Below are positions 20,101 through 28,774 of a DNA stretch of 64,000 nt, in pieces. Every line of letters begins with the position of its first letter. Position 1 is the first letter of the stretch. The translations under genes and the position numbers were made by a program. The notes beneath the pieces are model-generated. The model ran no database searches. It was not told the origin of the DNA and saw nothing but the letters and a program-made list of their open reading frames with translations. Source of the stretch: a virus; IMG/VR virus record IMGVR_UViG_3300017971_000035, positions 1 through 64,000 of that record, one strand, 5' to 3'.

Positions 20101-21007
20101 AGTACATCGGGCGCCACATTTCAATATAATCAATATAGTCTGTTGATTCATCAGCACGATTACTTCCTGATTCTTTGATAATCCGTGAAGTTCCATCAGC
20201 GCGGTTTCCTGTGAGAAGACCATCCATCCAGGTATGAGTATAAATATACCTGCGGCCAAAACGATTCATTGTCGTTTCTTCATCTGTGGGCCCATAATTG
20301 GTCTCTGTGGTAATATTATTAATAGTATTTGCAACAACACTGCAATTAATCCTGAATATCCTTATTGGATCAAGACGAGTATCGATTTTATACATTCTTC
20401 TATCGTTAAATAGAAAAACATCTTCGTCAAATTCTGCAAATGAAGATTCAGTGCTGAATGGTGTATCACCAAAACCAGTATAAATCCTGGTCATAGAAGA
20501 AAAAGTCAAATCGGTATGATAAACTTCTCTTCCACAAAGCATAAATATTTTCTGAGATTTCTGATGCCAGTATAAAGCATTAATTCTTCCACGGAAATAT
20601 CCAGTTGAAGCCCCTCCATTGGCCTGGTCACTTGCAACATCGAATTCAGTTGAACTGACGTAATTGGTTATCCAATCGCATATTCCACTATCCCATACGA
20701 AAACACCATGTTCCATATGACTTCCATTTGGAACAGTCGTAGATGAAAGTGTAATTCTATTGCCGACTTTTGTCGCAGCATGGGCTGAGTCACCACCCTG
20801 GGCAAGGATCCCGTTGGTACTGAGTCTGGCATTACCAGGTCTTATAAAGAATTGGTCACCAAAGAGAAGTGCGTTTATAGCTTCAGCTACACCACCCTTT
20901 GGTAATTCTGTTGCGGGAATATCTTTATAAAGTGAAGTAAATACTTCCTGTTCCCATGGAGTAATGGGATCGGCCCTTTTGGGTACTGGCTTTTTTAAGA
21001 ACTTCAT
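17135..21007 (-). CDS. large tail nozzle-like / tail-tube protein with LamG-like C-terminus
   Basis: A 1,290-residue protein encoded directly after the adaptor-like gene, where podoviruses usually carry the nozzle (tail tubular B) protein. The N-terminal 900 residues are beta-rich with repeated short VxLSxGxI-type hairpins, consistent with a beta-propeller-like tube. The segment GRINALYWHQKSQKIFMLCGR sits near residue 140. The C-terminal 250 residues (from about 1070) resemble a LamG jelly roll (LVNGRTIITGFRYGG, then SIQLWDEDG), a carbohydrate-binding fold. The start overlaps the adaptor gene stop by 4 bases (ATGA). The nozzle assignment rests on order and size, not on a family signature. Confidence 0.7.
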   Translation of the reverse strand: MKFLKKPVPKRADPITPWEQEVFTSLYKDIPATELPKGGVAEAINALLFGDQFFIRPGNARLSTNGILAQGGDSAHAATKVGNRITLSSTTVPNGSHMEHGVFVWDSGICDWITNYVSSTEFDVASDQANGGASTGYFRGRINALYWHQKSQKIFMLCGREVYHTDLTFSSMTRIYTGFGDTPFSTESSFAEFDEDVFLFNDRRMYKIDTRLDPIRIFRINCSVVANTINNITTETNYGPTDEETTMNRFGRRYIYTHTWMDGLLTGNRADGTSRIIKESGSNRADESTDYIDYIEMWRPMYWGNDSAYTFGSTYVDLVAKCDVRESTGHYLKSWLRYSDADFSITIGTETRDVHYSAYKKGMNTWEDIAAYMETELKASFPEYEYIQVNFDTDGYLVISSGEPDVDVSAISSPTAPDAGADFTTTGKLDSISYVAVTIWGVLGNRSTPALVNNSTRGQTHFSVYATLTLGPAWRIGGNAVRNNQYFIWLKDVRVAACMKVSYAGVAVTASQGEFSLDDLGSWLYFRTPAGAYSYTQIVKVNSTTSINVADVLPSGSNECAIGASTILTGTRSGNIVTLSNGTISSSDEGKSCYWDSGHVNIIRKYLTSTTFEVDGTGGDGTDRALVIDLIGRNFNDNVTDTDLEARSADFPVLSRFWTGMPSGQLGATVPGFLVTAEIDGTQFHYCNLNAEYRYLAGHHRADYQFEIVKDTIKKLQEMPDQLIIYCSNSTWREQTNSSQVITDERVGEAISILSGLSLVDSYVGIMDKQGVTDFATGKKLVITSEPGIRIFDGARYGPNLLYDEQGRSHINTEFEQFRYEITAYYEPNLYGLLIFATTTTDDLVNESLTRSTKCWRLAIERQQGYSFTEITGADWIFPELQANYLRVITEKGTSITIAFDNEKGLPWLICTRKTPSVESLPVRWTDKYTDTDGTEITWSIKLREHADKDHEFKLRFTEEHLNLRPQDEANKDGSGYDSYGFRDAQIITCKKYINGNSVAESQVDTTEPKATIVHPYQIEDYRIQTEISGTASELRCVGIKNYYDTLRRRIAPEIVIKETDYQSALSSDLSIWLSRQPPKGRNRATGLYADTNPVLDDDFGPDFSGVYRTAWRPDVQGEGLVFNNLNLVNGRTIITGFRYGGGSSSNATSDIYKEIISGGKRLHVYIYADYPPWDRKIKVYDNTNLIWEYDIEISKWYIIKIQSTLVEEIYGSIQLWDEDGLVTSYDIGTFDLPASTSNQVYVGTWNDLVLSMFDFRLYNKKITDEAAEYYQRDVFSHDGASLIPAREYV

Positions 21008-21711
21008 TCTTCATTTCTGGTAATCGTATAGGTGAGCCCTTGCTCCCCTTCATTCATCTCAGCCTGAAACTGCTTCTGATAATTTTCTTTGATGAAGGCG
21101 AGGGCTTCTATCCAATTCCCATTCTGATGTGCTTCGAGCAGTTTAAGGGCTGTTGGAATTAAAATAGTGAGATGATGTTGTTCAGGAATTTGAGTTTCGA
21201 TTCCTTCTGAAAGCAATTCCGCTGGTTTCTTATAAGCCAGTATGTGATAAACATCAGTTGTGTCTCCTGGATTTAAAGTAAACCTAACTTTTGGATGGAT
21301 ACCACGAATCGCATCTTCCGTATGGATTTGATAGAATCTATAATATTCGATTCCATTATATTCCATAAGTTGATGAGGCTGTCTGAGATTAGGCTGCAAA
21401 TTATATTCAACTTGCAAAGCCTGTCTTAAAGTATTGGCAAATGGAGCCCTTACCAGAACCTGGGCCACACGCCAGACATCAACAGATAATCCGGTAGTGG
21501 CCTGGTTCATGGTATATTCATATATACTATCAGAGGTTGAAAATTTTGGGAGATATCCATCAGAGCCAAAAACCATTGACTGTTCATTTTCCTGTAACAA
21601 TAATAGATTCTGAGCATCTTCAAGAATCTGAATAAGACTCTTATCACCAGTCCGATCCCAGGACTGAGCGTTCATTTTCAGAATATCTATTAATCGTTTG
21701 GTACTAGGCAT
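21004..21711 (-). CDS. tail adaptor / head-tail connector-like protein
   Basis: A 235-residue protein lying between the capsid genes and the nozzle-like gene, where podoviruses place the tail tubular A / gp11-type adaptor. The N-terminus is helical (TKRLIDILKMNAQSWDRTGD, then LIQILEDAQNLLLLQENEQS), typical of connector proteins that dock under the portal. A central beta-rich part and a helical C-terminus follow. The start overlaps the upstream gene stop by 8 bases and the stop overlaps the next start by 4. Confidence 0.6.
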   Translation of the reverse strand: MPSTKRLIDILKMNAQSWDRTGDKSLIQILEDAQNLLLLQENEQSMVFGSDGYLPKFSTSDSIYEYTMNQATTGLSVDVWRVAQVLVRAPFANTLRQALQVEYNLQPNLRQPHQLMEYNGIEYYRFYQIHTEDAIRGIHPKVRFTLNPGDTTDVYHILAYKKPAELLSEGIETQIPEQHHLTILIPTALKLLEAHQNGNWIEALAFIKENYQKQFQAEMNEGEQGLTYTITRNEE

Positions 21712-22474
21712 TTATCAGTTCCGGTGCTCCTGTGGTTTCCTTTTTGATTGTTTCTACTGAACCAATCGGAGCTGGTTCTTCACCAGCATCAGTTTTCTCA
21801 GGTTCAGTTTCAGATTTCTCGGCTGTACTTACCATTTCAGCCTTCATTTCCTCTGGACCAGGATCTTCTTTGGATTCAATGGCTGCAACAGCTTCCTGAA
21901 TTTCATTTTCCTTTTTGATTTCTTCGGCCTTTACTTCCACCAGTTTATCCTTTTGGGCCTGGAGGAATGCCATCTGTGCATCAATATCCTGGATACTGTC
22001 ATCGGTTGTAATCTTATCAACAACAGGACCTTTTTTCTGAACTGTCTTTGTCGGATTTGCCTTGTGGTATTTATACCTGGCATGGATATCGGCATAGAGT
22101 TCAGGATCCTGGATGATGAAGAAATTCTCTTCCCAATGAGAAGCCAGGAGATCACGATTGTAACCTGTTTTTGAGAAGTACCCAGGCCCGGGATCATCAT
22201 AGAGCCAGCAAATAAATTCTCTTTCGCTGTAATCAAATTCAAATACCATTGATTCGCCGCGGACTTCCCTGAAGTCAAATTTGGGCAGGCCCATTCCGTC
22301 CACACCCTTCTTATATCCTATGAGGGTTACAGCTCCGCAGATACTTATTTTTCTCTGCATTTGGCCGATCCTGTCACGATGAAGATAAATCTTCATAAAC
22401 TTGTGACCGGCCCTTCTAGCTTCAATGAGTTGATTAAAGCTAGGGTCGTTTACATTCTGAATCATACTCTGCAT
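21704..22474 (-). CDS. capsid-cassette protein with acidic C-terminus
   Basis: I start this 256-residue protein at the ATG at 22474 because AAAGGAGATAAAA lies immediately upstream. A longer frame exists but has no ribosome site. The first 150 residues are globular (YLHRDRIGQMQRKISICG, ICWLYDDPGPGYFSKTGY). The last 90 are strongly acidic and low-complexity with Glu/Lys/Pro, probably disordered. It directly follows the major capsid gene. A head decoration or completion role is possible; I do not recognise the family. Confidence 0.7.
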   Translation of the reverse strand: MQSMIQNVNDPSFNQLIEARRAGHKFMKIYLHRDRIGQMQRKISICGAVTLIGYKKGVDGMGLPKFDFREVRGESMVFEFDYSEREFICWLYDDPGPGYFSKTGYNRDLLASHWEENFFIIQDPELYADIHARYKYHKANPTKTVQKKGPVVDKITTDDSIQDIDAQMAFLQAQKDKLVEVKAEEIKKENEIQEAVAAIESKEDPGPEEMKAEMVSTAEKSETEPEKTDAGEEPAPIGSVETIKKETTGAPELINA

Positions 22475-22539
22475 TTTTATCTCCTTTATGGTTATATGGA
22501 GGGGGATTTTACCCCCCCTCCACAATTATACGGCGCGGA

Positions 22540-23781
22540 CTAATAAGCCCATCTGTTCATGATACAGACCATCGAGCCGTAATATTCGATGGAAGTATCA
22601 GTCGGTGATGTCTGATCATAAGTAAGCATCTGAATGCCCCTTACGCCAGCATAACCAGTTCCCAGGATCCGGCCATAGTCATCCTCGTGTTTGACCATGT
22701 GCATTTTTTCAGGCTCCCACTTTACGAGGGCTCCCTTTCCATGCAGGATACCAGCATCCCTGGTATTGGCATTGGAATAGTTCCTGTTGTCCACATCACC
22801 GGCAACCACATACCCCGGTGTCAGAGTATAAGGATTGGTACCGGCCGGAAGCAGCGTTGACAGCTTCGGGTCAACAGTAACATAAATGCAAACACCGATG
22901 GAGGTCATGAACTTGCCAATTACTCCATACCAGTTCTGAATCTTCTCGGAGAGCTGGGCAATTGATGTCCAGACTGCACCGTGAGATGCAGTAAGATTCG
23001 GATCGGTATAAATCGATGCGTTCAAAGGGCTGATTGTCAGGATATAGGCATCTTCCCCGCCGATTTGCAGAGGTTTCAGCTTTTTATCCAGGGCCCTCAG
23101 TGCGATTTTGTTCAGCATCCTGAACGTGGCCGCACCAGCCTGGGTCTGTGTCAGGGAGCCTCCGACAGAAACGATGGAAGTAACAATGTTATTCACAAAG
23201 TCACTGGCGGTCGAATCATATGCCGGCTGATTGGTTGTAGTGGCACCTTGAACGAAGAAATGGGGATTCCAATGCTGAGTGATGACGCCCGAAAGGTCGC
23301 CAGCAATCATATCAGAAGGGTAACGTCTGAGCAGGGCTTCACGAATTTCGTATCCCTCCTGCTGCCGCGCATGGTCGCCGAGCTCTTTGATGTGAGCATC
23401 AAAAAGTCCGTACGGCTTCTGATCCAGGGCTCTGGTATTATAAGTCTCAGTGCGAACCGCAAACTTATAGTTGTTCCGATAGATGGTACCAGCGATGGTA
23501 TCCGGTTCTACTTCGTTTCCGAGTAGTCGGTCGTTACCGGTAACAACAGAACCAGCGAGAGGCCTTTTGAACGTAACGGTAATCTGACGATTTCCGACAT
23601 TCTCAGTTCCCTCAACCTGAGCATAGATTGCATTGGGTAGTGCCTGTTCGGTCTTGTTATACAAGCCCTGAACATTCACATAAATATCCTTCAGCTTGGC
23701 ACGAAAACGAAGCCTCTTCGCATAGCCTTGAACTCGTGACGCTGCAGGAAGCTGTGTTACAGCCGCAATTGTTGCAGTCAT
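22540..23781 (-). CDS. major capsid protein
   Basis: A 413-residue protein encoded between the scaffold-like gene and head-completion genes, the usual place of the major capsid protein. Features of the N4 gp56-like / HK97-fold class include an N-terminal arm, a segment rich in beta structure (RQITVTFKRPLAGSVVTGND), HIKELGDHARQQEGYEIREA as the spine helix at about residue 130, and a C-terminal GTGYAGVRGIQMLTYD. It forms the shell of the head. The ribosome site AAGGAGCAT is strong, as expected for the most abundant protein. Confidence 0.85.
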   Translation of the reverse strand: MTATIAAVTQLPAASRVQGYAKRLRFRAKLKDIYVNVQGLYNKTEQALPNAIYAQVEGTENVGNRQITVTFKRPLAGSVVTGNDRLLGNEVEPDTIAGTIYRNNYKFAVRTETYNTRALDQKPYGLFDAHIKELGDHARQQEGYEIREALLRRYPSDMIAGDLSGVITQHWNPHFFVQGATTTNQPAYDSTASDFVNNIVTSIVSVGGSLTQTQAGAATFRMLNKIALRALDKKLKPLQIGGEDAYILTISPLNASIYTDPNLTASHGAVWTSIAQLSEKIQNWYGVIGKFMTSIGVCIYVTVDPKLSTLLPAGTNPYTLTPGYVVAGDVDNRNYSNANTRDAGILHGKGALVKWEPEKMHMVKHEDDYGRILGTGYAGVRGIQMLTYDQTSPTDTSIEYYGSMVCIMNRWAY

Positions 23782-23833
23782 AGTATGCTCCTTAATTTAA
23801 GTTCACGCTTCTTGCGTTAGGCCATTTCGGCAA

Positions 23834-25216
23834 TCATTCACCAGTAACATCAGACTCTTGAATTGGGGAATGTCCCAATTTAACAAGAGCTTTGTTATAC
23901 TCGGTAACGAGAGGGTCTTTGAAATTTTTCTTGGCCCTATCGTAAATTTCATCTTCTGAAAATTGTCTGAGAACTTCATCTGCCCTTTCTTTAGGCATAT
24001 CGCCAACGTCATCTTTCCGGTGACCGTCTTCAAGTTCAACCGGATTCTGGCGGCGGTTCATAGCATCAAGCATTTCTTTGGTGGCTATTTTCTGAGCTTT
24101 CAAAATTTCTTCAGCTCTCATTCCACGTTCATCCTGAATATGAGCCCACGCTGAAGACATGCTTGGAAATCTGACTTCCTTACCCTGAGAGTCCTTCATT
24201 ATTTCCCACTCTCCGGTAGTTTTATTAAGGACATATCCCATCTTCACAGCATTAATTTCGCTGAGGAGGACAAATTTACGAAGCCATTCCGGTTCTTGTA
24301 AACCTTTGGCCTGGACTGTTTCAGATAGATGAGGACTGCCTGCGAGGTACTTCTGCATGGCGATCTCAGTATCTTCAGGAGTGACATCATTCAAGTTTTT
24401 TGAGAAATATATAGAAGCAATCTCGCAGGCAAAATCAGTATACTGTGTATCCATTTCGCTGTATTTGGGGCCCTCAAATTCCGGTTTGTCTTCACGGAAC
24501 TTGTCAATCATTTCGAACATTTTGTTTTGCTCGGTTTCTTTGGCAGCGCTTTTGCGTTCGAGTTCCTGTTCCTGTTTCATCTGATTGAGCTGGGCATCTT
24601 GTTTCTTCAGAATCTCTGCACTTCTGGCATTAACCAGGGAAGTCAGTTTCAAAGAATAAGAGTTCAACGTGCGCAGACTTTTCATGTACTTATCCTGGTC
24701 GATTTCCAGGTCGATGCCATTCATTTCGGCTTCGAGAGATTTGATTTCATTCTGCACTTTTTCGATTTCTTTGTCTGCCTGGGTAACAGTTTCCTGTTGA
24801 TCATCATTGGACTTACCCTGTTTTAATTCCTCAATCTGGGCCTGCAGATCCTGCATCTTCTGATTGGTGTCTGTAATGACACGATCCCTCTGTTCGATAA
24901 GGGTGTCAATACGATTCTGCATTATCTGTTTTTCATCGGGAGGTTCTTTCTTTCCTGAATCGGCACTCTGGTTTCCGGCACCCTGGTTTCCTTCCTGACC
25001 GACCGGTGGCTCCTGATTTCCGTTCTGGTCATCTTGACCATCTCCATCACCTTCCTTATACTCAGGATCGATATCAGCTTCCATGATATCTATGAGTTTT
25101 TGCTCATTTTCTTTTTCCCACTCCTCAAGGTTTACACCGGTAGGAGCCTCTTCAGGTTCAGGAACCGCAGCGATGGCAGCTTGCCTGTCCTCTTCTGATT
25201 TGAATTTTAATGGCAT
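23834..25216 (-). CDS. scaffold / capsid assembly protein
   Basis: A 460-residue protein lying between portal and capsid genes, the standard scaffold position. Residues 50-95 are a Gly/Gln/Asn/Asp-rich disordered stretch. Residues about 95-230 form a long coiled coil (IDTLIEQRDRVITDTNQK, LDLEIDQDKYMKSL-like heptads). The C-terminus is charged. Scaffolds are helical and direct procapsid assembly with portal and coat protein. No protease motif is visible, so cleavage would need another protein. Confidence 0.8.
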   Translation of the reverse strand: MPLKFKSEEDRQAAIAAVPEPEEAPTGVNLEEWEKENEQKLIDIMEADIDPEYKEGDGDGQDDQNGNQEPPVGQEGNQGAGNQSADSGKKEPPDEKQIMQNRIDTLIEQRDRVITDTNQKMQDLQAQIEELKQGKSNDDQQETVTQADKEIEKVQNEIKSLEAEMNGIDLEIDQDKYMKSLRTLNSYSLKLTSLVNARSAEILKKQDAQLNQMKQEQELERKSAAKETEQNKMFEMIDKFREDKPEFEGPKYSEMDTQYTDFACEIASIYFSKNLNDVTPEDTEIAMQKYLAGSPHLSETVQAKGLQEPEWLRKFVLLSEINAVKMGYVLNKTTGEWEIMKDSQGKEVRFPSMSSAWAHIQDERGMRAEEILKAQKIATKEMLDAMNRRQNPVELEDGHRKDDVGDMPKERADEVLRQFSEDEIYDRAKKNFKDPLVTEYNKALVKLGHSPIQESDVTGE

Positions 25217-25233
25217 GACTTTCTCCTTTATGG

Positions 25234-27315
25234 TTATACCCTATCAGCAGGCATTGGAAGTTCCAATATTTCCTGTCCTTGGGGCAAAGAGGCCTCTTCA
25301 ACTGGAAGCTCCTGGGGAACTTCATCTTCCGGAACCTGCTGAGTCGGAACTTCAGGCTGTTGGCCTAATTGAGCCATAAGCTGTTGAAGTCCGACCTGGG
25401 CCTGGGCGCCGGCAAAATCGGCCTGTTTTGACTGTGAAATAAGATTGGCAATCTCAGTCTGAATCTTGGTCTTGTCTCTTATTTTCTGCAGCGCAGAGAT
25501 TTCTTTAAGCCGTTGTTTGTGTTCCTCATCCAGATCCATTGTCTCAAGCAGCAATTCAAAAAAGAAAGAAGCATATTCTGGATTGGTCTGAGTGGATAAA
25601 TTGTAAAGTTCTGAGAAAATGGCCCTGTCTCTTATTTTCCTGTTTGGAGCTGATCTGGACTCAGTAGCTATGACATGACACCTGGGCATCATATCAGGCC
25701 GATTCTGGATGTAAACCTTCCCATTTGAAGGATTATAGACCCTCTTATTAAGAACAGTTTCACGGCTACCATCAGATGTTGACATTGTACGTTCAGGTCC
25801 ATTATACGCCAGTTGGAATTGATGATAATAGGCTTCAGCACATTTCTTCATAAAATCTCGAATCCTGTTTACCAGGGTGATTGTGTTTACCCGGGCAACC
25901 TGTAACTTCCTTTCAAAAAGGACACCAGACTCATTCGGATTATCTGAAATGGCCTCAAGCGCGGCCGGTACCTTCGAAACTCTGTCAACGATATCCCACA
26001 TTCTCATAAGCTGATTGATGATCTCAGCCGGGTACTGAGCAGAATTGATATATTCAATTGTTTTCCCTTTTACCATTTCATCACCATTAACAAATTCCGT
26101 ATAGGAAGGATCATTGGCCCTTTCCAGGAATCGTTTCATGGCTTTCGGATCGAGGAAGAGATCCTTGTTGACCAATTTGCCGCCGCCTGTAGCGACTGAA
26201 ATGAGGTCGGTGAGTTTAGATTCTCTTTTGTTGATAGTTTGCTGAATATCAACGAGGTCATCGACAATGCCTTTGTTTTGACCAAAAGCTCGATTAGCGG
26301 TGAGCTGGATGTAAGGCAGCCGCCGTATCTGAGTTTTTGAGGTTCCTTTTTCAAGGCATTTGTCATGAACGATATCCGGTGCAATTGTTTTGAGTTTATG
26401 GATTCTGTCAGTATAGGGTGTCTCAAGTATCGTGAATGGGTCAATATGATTGGTCAGCATGTAATGTTCTTTGGCCGCTTTATCAGTTGTTATCGGAAAA
26501 GTTATGTACCTCGTTGAATCAAGCCGCTGTCCTATGAGTCTTGTAGTTTCCAGGTTCTCCATATAGTGATGTTCAATAACCCTGTGGAGATGACCTTTTC
26601 TCATTAGAAGAACGAGTTCATTTGGATTCCTGGTTTGCTCGTAATAGCGGAAACCTGTCTTCCTGTGCTCAAGAACCTCCTGTTCCAATAAAGGGTTGGA
26701 AATATCATATCGACGCATGATTTCTTCTGCTGATAGATGAAAGATTTCATAAGCATTTTCACATTCATCATCTTCATCTGATATCCAGTATGGATCAAAA
26801 ACAACAAATCCTGGTTCCATCCGACGCATTACGATATTGAATAATGGATCATGCCGGTCACTCATTTGGACTTTCAGGACACCCAGATAAATCAAAGCAT
26901 CCCTGATGACAGCTTCAAAATTCTTCGGGTAATTAGCTATTTCACTGTCAACATAATATCCGGTTTTCAAAGATTCAGTTAAAGAGTTCCTTATACCGTC
27001 CATTGGCTTCCAATCCAAGTCCGTTTCCTCTTGCATGAGGGATCCAGCCATTGCATCCACCTTGGGCCCGATAATATTGAATTGAGCTGCATGACGATTT
27101 TGGCCAATTAATTTGTTCCTGGTCAAATCCTTCCATTGAGTACCATCTACAGCGAAATAATTTTTCCAGTTCCAGTAACATCGTTCTCTATTTTTCTCAT
27201 CAGCTCGGATTGCAAATTCACAATCAGAAAGAGTAATGAGAACTTCTTCCTGGGAAGTGGTAACTATTTGTGGAAGGATACTAGGCAACCTTTTTCCTCC
27301 TACTAATAAAGTCAC
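25234..27315 (-). CDS. portal protein (P22-like)
   Basis: A 693-residue protein with the hallmarks of the P22-type portal family: FNIIGPKVDAMAGSLMQEET at about residues 78-97, then a conserved helical wing with RRMEPGFVVFDPYWISDED near residue 165. Further on come QLTANRAFGQNKGIVDDLVD near 340 and SGVLFERKLQVARVNT around 470. The C-terminal part is Gln-rich and helical, resembling the barrel. The portal is the 12-mer ring through which DNA enters and leaves. The start lies 35 bases inside the preceding small gene. Confidence 0.9.
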   Translation of the reverse strand: MTLLVGGKRLPSILPQIVTTSQEEVLITLSDCEFAIRADEKNRERCYWNWKNYFAVDGTQWKDLTRNKLIGQNRHAAQFNIIGPKVDAMAGSLMQEETDLDWKPMDGIRNSLTESLKTGYYVDSEIANYPKNFEAVIRDALIYLGVLKVQMSDRHDPLFNIVMRRMEPGFVVFDPYWISDEDDECENAYEIFHLSAEEIMRRYDISNPLLEQEVLEHRKTGFRYYEQTRNPNELVLLMRKGHLHRVIEHHYMENLETTRLIGQRLDSTRYITFPITTDKAAKEHYMLTNHIDPFTILETPYTDRIHKLKTIAPDIVHDKCLEKGTSKTQIRRLPYIQLTANRAFGQNKGIVDDLVDIQQTINKRESKLTDLISVATGGGKLVNKDLFLDPKAMKRFLERANDPSYTEFVNGDEMVKGKTIEYINSAQYPAEIINQLMRMWDIVDRVSKVPAALEAISDNPNESGVLFERKLQVARVNTITLVNRIRDFMKKCAEAYYHQFQLAYNGPERTMSTSDGSRETVLNKRVYNPSNGKVYIQNRPDMMPRCHVIATESRSAPNRKIRDRAIFSELYNLSTQTNPEYASFFFELLLETMDLDEEHKQRLKEISALQKIRDKTKIQTEIANLISQSKQADFAGAQAQVGLQQLMAQLGQQPEVPTQQVPEDEVPQELPVEEASLPQGQEILELPMPADRV

Positions 27316-27556
27316 CTATAGCAATACCAGGTACCGGTTCGAGATTAAAGTTGGTATCAATATCTATCTCAGTGACTTTTGATCTGACATTGTTGAAATA
27401 GATTGGCTTTTTGCCCCTAAAAAGTTCAATCCTTAACCACCTGTGTTCGCCACAGAAAATATCAATTTCCTTGTTTCCAAGTAGTAGTAGTATTTTTTTG
27501 TGGGGGTGGTCCGAAGATTTGGGGCAGTAAATGGCTCTTCGGTTTAGATTACCCAT
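27281..27556 (-). CDS. small protein with Cys/His cluster, upstream of portal
   Basis: A 91-residue protein that I do not recognise. A Cys/His set near the N-terminus (YCPKSSDHPHKK, then FCGEHRW) could bind zinc. The rest is basic. It overlaps the portal start by 35 bases and is the first gene of the head cassette. No Shine-Dalgarno site lies ahead of its ATG. Instead a TATAAT-rich stretch immediately upstream suggests a near-leaderless transcript. A regulatory role is a guess. Confidence 0.55.
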   Translation of the reverse strand: MGNLNRRAIYCPKSSDHPHKKILLLLGNKEIDIFCGEHRWLRIELFRGKKPIYFNNVRSKVTEIDIDTNFNLEPVPGIAIGDFISRRKKVA

Positions 27557-27561
27557 TGATT

Positions 27562-27593
27562 ATTATATTATATTCATTCGTCCTGGATATCAA
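27562..27593 (-). promoter_or_regulatory. possible sigma70-like promoter for the head cassette
   Basis: Reading leftward, TTGATA (27593-27588) is followed by the tandem -10-like stretch TATAATATAAT (27572-27562). Spacing to the first TATAAT is 15 and to the second 20, so neither is ideal; an intermediate register gives 17. It lies in the end of the nucleotidyltransferase gene and just before the gene that precedes portal. Confidence 0.4.
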
Positions 27594-27945
27594 GTATTTT
27601 CGATGCAGCATATGGAAAAGACCTGTCAATATAATAAACTAATATACCTAGTTTCTCAATATGATCCAGCACTTTCAGGTTTCCACCAGCATAAATATCA
27701 CAATTGTGCGAATTCCATTCTTTTTCCGTAAGTTTCCCGAAATGAGTTTTATTTACCTGCACTGACATATTTTCATTGCAGACACATTTCTCAATGACTC
27801 TGCAACAAAAGGACAGGGGGAAACGCCTTTCAGGATAATCAAGCATCATCACCACAACCTTTTCAAACTTATGAAGGAGTTTTTGAATACTGGCTATATG
27901 ACCTGGGTGAGGCGGGTCAAATCTACCTGAAAATAAACATTTCAT
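27574..27945 (-). CDS. cytidylyltransferase-like nucleotidyltransferase
   Basis: A 123-residue protein. SGRFDPPHPGHIASIQKLL at residues 6-24 is the HxGH signature of the nucleotidyltransferase superfamily (glycerol-3-phosphate, choline or nicotinamide nucleotide type). These enzymes activate a small alcohol or phosphate compound with CTP or ATP. The C-terminal ISSTxxR loop is not clear; YAASKIL stands in its place. It opens a cassette of LicD-like, glycosyltransferase, sulfotransferase and methyltransferase genes, which suggests it makes a CDP-linked substituent. It overlaps the LicD-like gene by 4 bases (ATGA). Confidence 0.75.
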   Translation of the reverse strand: MKCLFSGRFDPPHPGHIASIQKLLHKFEKVVVMMLDYPERRFPLSFCCRVIEKCVCNENMSVQVNKTHFGKLTEKEWNSHNCDIYAGGNLKVLDHIEKLGILVYYIDRSFPYAASKILDIQDE

Positions 27946-28541
27946 AAAAATTCCCAGGTCTCCTGATTATACCATCTTTGGATTCTGCAGACAAGCTGAA
28001 AATTTGAAGTGCATCCTTCAAGTGGGAAATACCAATTTGGATACCAGAAATCAAGAAGTTCCCCGGCCGCGGAGGGAACCTGCCATTTCTGTGATAAGAA
28101 GTCAATTTCAGTAAATTTGCGGAATAATCTTGCTGGGGCTCCTTTCATAATAGCTTCATCATCCAAAGCATAATTATAATTGTGATAGCTAAAAATCCCG
28201 GGATCCACCCAGAGCCTTCCTTTGGTGTGCCAAAGAACATTCTTCCATTCCAGGAAGAACCAATTACAGCATTTTATTGATTTTGGGCGTTTTTTACATG
28301 AGAACCAAAGCAGCTCGCCTGTAGGTTTGCTGGCAATACGCTGCTCGAGCTGCGGCCAGCCGGCCATGAGGCCTTTATTCTTACATCGATGAAAATAATC
28401 TTCCTTTTCTTCGATGGTCAGAGGGAGGAAAGCAATATCCAAATCCAGATCATGAGGAATAATCCCCCGTTCTCGGACTGCACCAAGAAGCGTACCAAAC
28501 GCCAGAAAGGCCTTTGAGAGAATACCAGCTCTCTTCGCCAC
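27942..28541 (-). CDS. LicD-family phosphotransferase-like protein
   Basis: A 199-residue protein. FGTLLGAVRERGIIPHDLDLDIAF at about residues 14-37 is the LicD / fukutin-type core: FGTLLG, then the acidic DLDLDI metal site. These proteins move phosphocholine or a related CDP-activated group onto a surface glycan. The first usable start in frame is GTG at 28541 and no strong ribosome site precedes it. Coding-like sequence (AEEVLYEIQE) continues upstream without an ATG, so the true start may be a rare codon or a lost one. A weak paralogue lies at 34133-34750. The nucleotidyltransferase next door would supply its donor. Confidence 0.75.
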   Translation of the reverse strand: MAKRAGILSKAFLAFGTLLGAVRERGIIPHDLDLDIAFLPLTIEEKEDYFHRCKNKGLMAGWPQLEQRIASKPTGELLWFSCKKRPKSIKCCNWFFLEWKNVLWHTKGRLWVDPGIFSYHNYNYALDDEAIMKGAPARLFRKFTEIDFLSQKWQVPSAAGELLDFWYPNWYFPLEGCTSNFQLVCRIQRWYNQETWEFL

Positions 28542-28576
28542 TTCCTGGATTTCATAAAGGACCTCTTCGGCCGATT

Positions 28577-28753
28577 CTATGCCCCTGGCACCCTCTTTAA
28601 TCTCGGGTTCCTCCGCTTGGCCGCAGGGCTGGCTTTTCGAGTGGATGATGCCAGTATTGCACCAGCTCTATTTTTCGATATGCCTTGTTTTCTGGCAATC
28701 ATGGATTGAGCTCTGGCGAATCCTGGATGTGCAGTTTTCTTGCCTTTTGCCAT
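28577..28753 (-). CDS. small basic phage protein (58 aa)
   Basis: The ATG at 28753 follows TAGGAGGTCGA, an excellent ribosome site. The 58-residue product is strongly basic: MAKGKKTAHPGFARAQSM at the start, then KQGISKNRAGAILASSTR, then AAKRRNPRLKRVPGA. The pattern of AILASSTRxASPAAKxxNPRLKRV recurs in small phage proteins of unknown role and would suit binding DNA or RNA. It overlaps the upstream part of the LicD-like frame and starts divergently from the plus-strand gene at 28775. Confidence 0.8.
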   Translation of the reverse strand: MAKGKKTAHPGFARAQSMIARKQGISKNRAGAILASSTRKASPAAKRRNPRLKRVPGA

Positions 28754-28768
28754 TCGACCTCCTATACT
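28740..28768 (+). promoter_or_regulatory. sigma70-like promoter giving a leaderless message
   Basis: TTGCCT (28740-28745), a 17-base spacer, then TATACT (28763-28768). Transcription starting about 7 bases further would begin on or next to the ATG at 28775. No Shine-Dalgarno site is present ahead of that ATG apart from a weak GAAG. It lies inside the start of the minus-strand small basic gene, which suggests that the two promoters or genes interfere. Confidence 0.6.
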
Positions 28769-28774
28769 TGAAGT

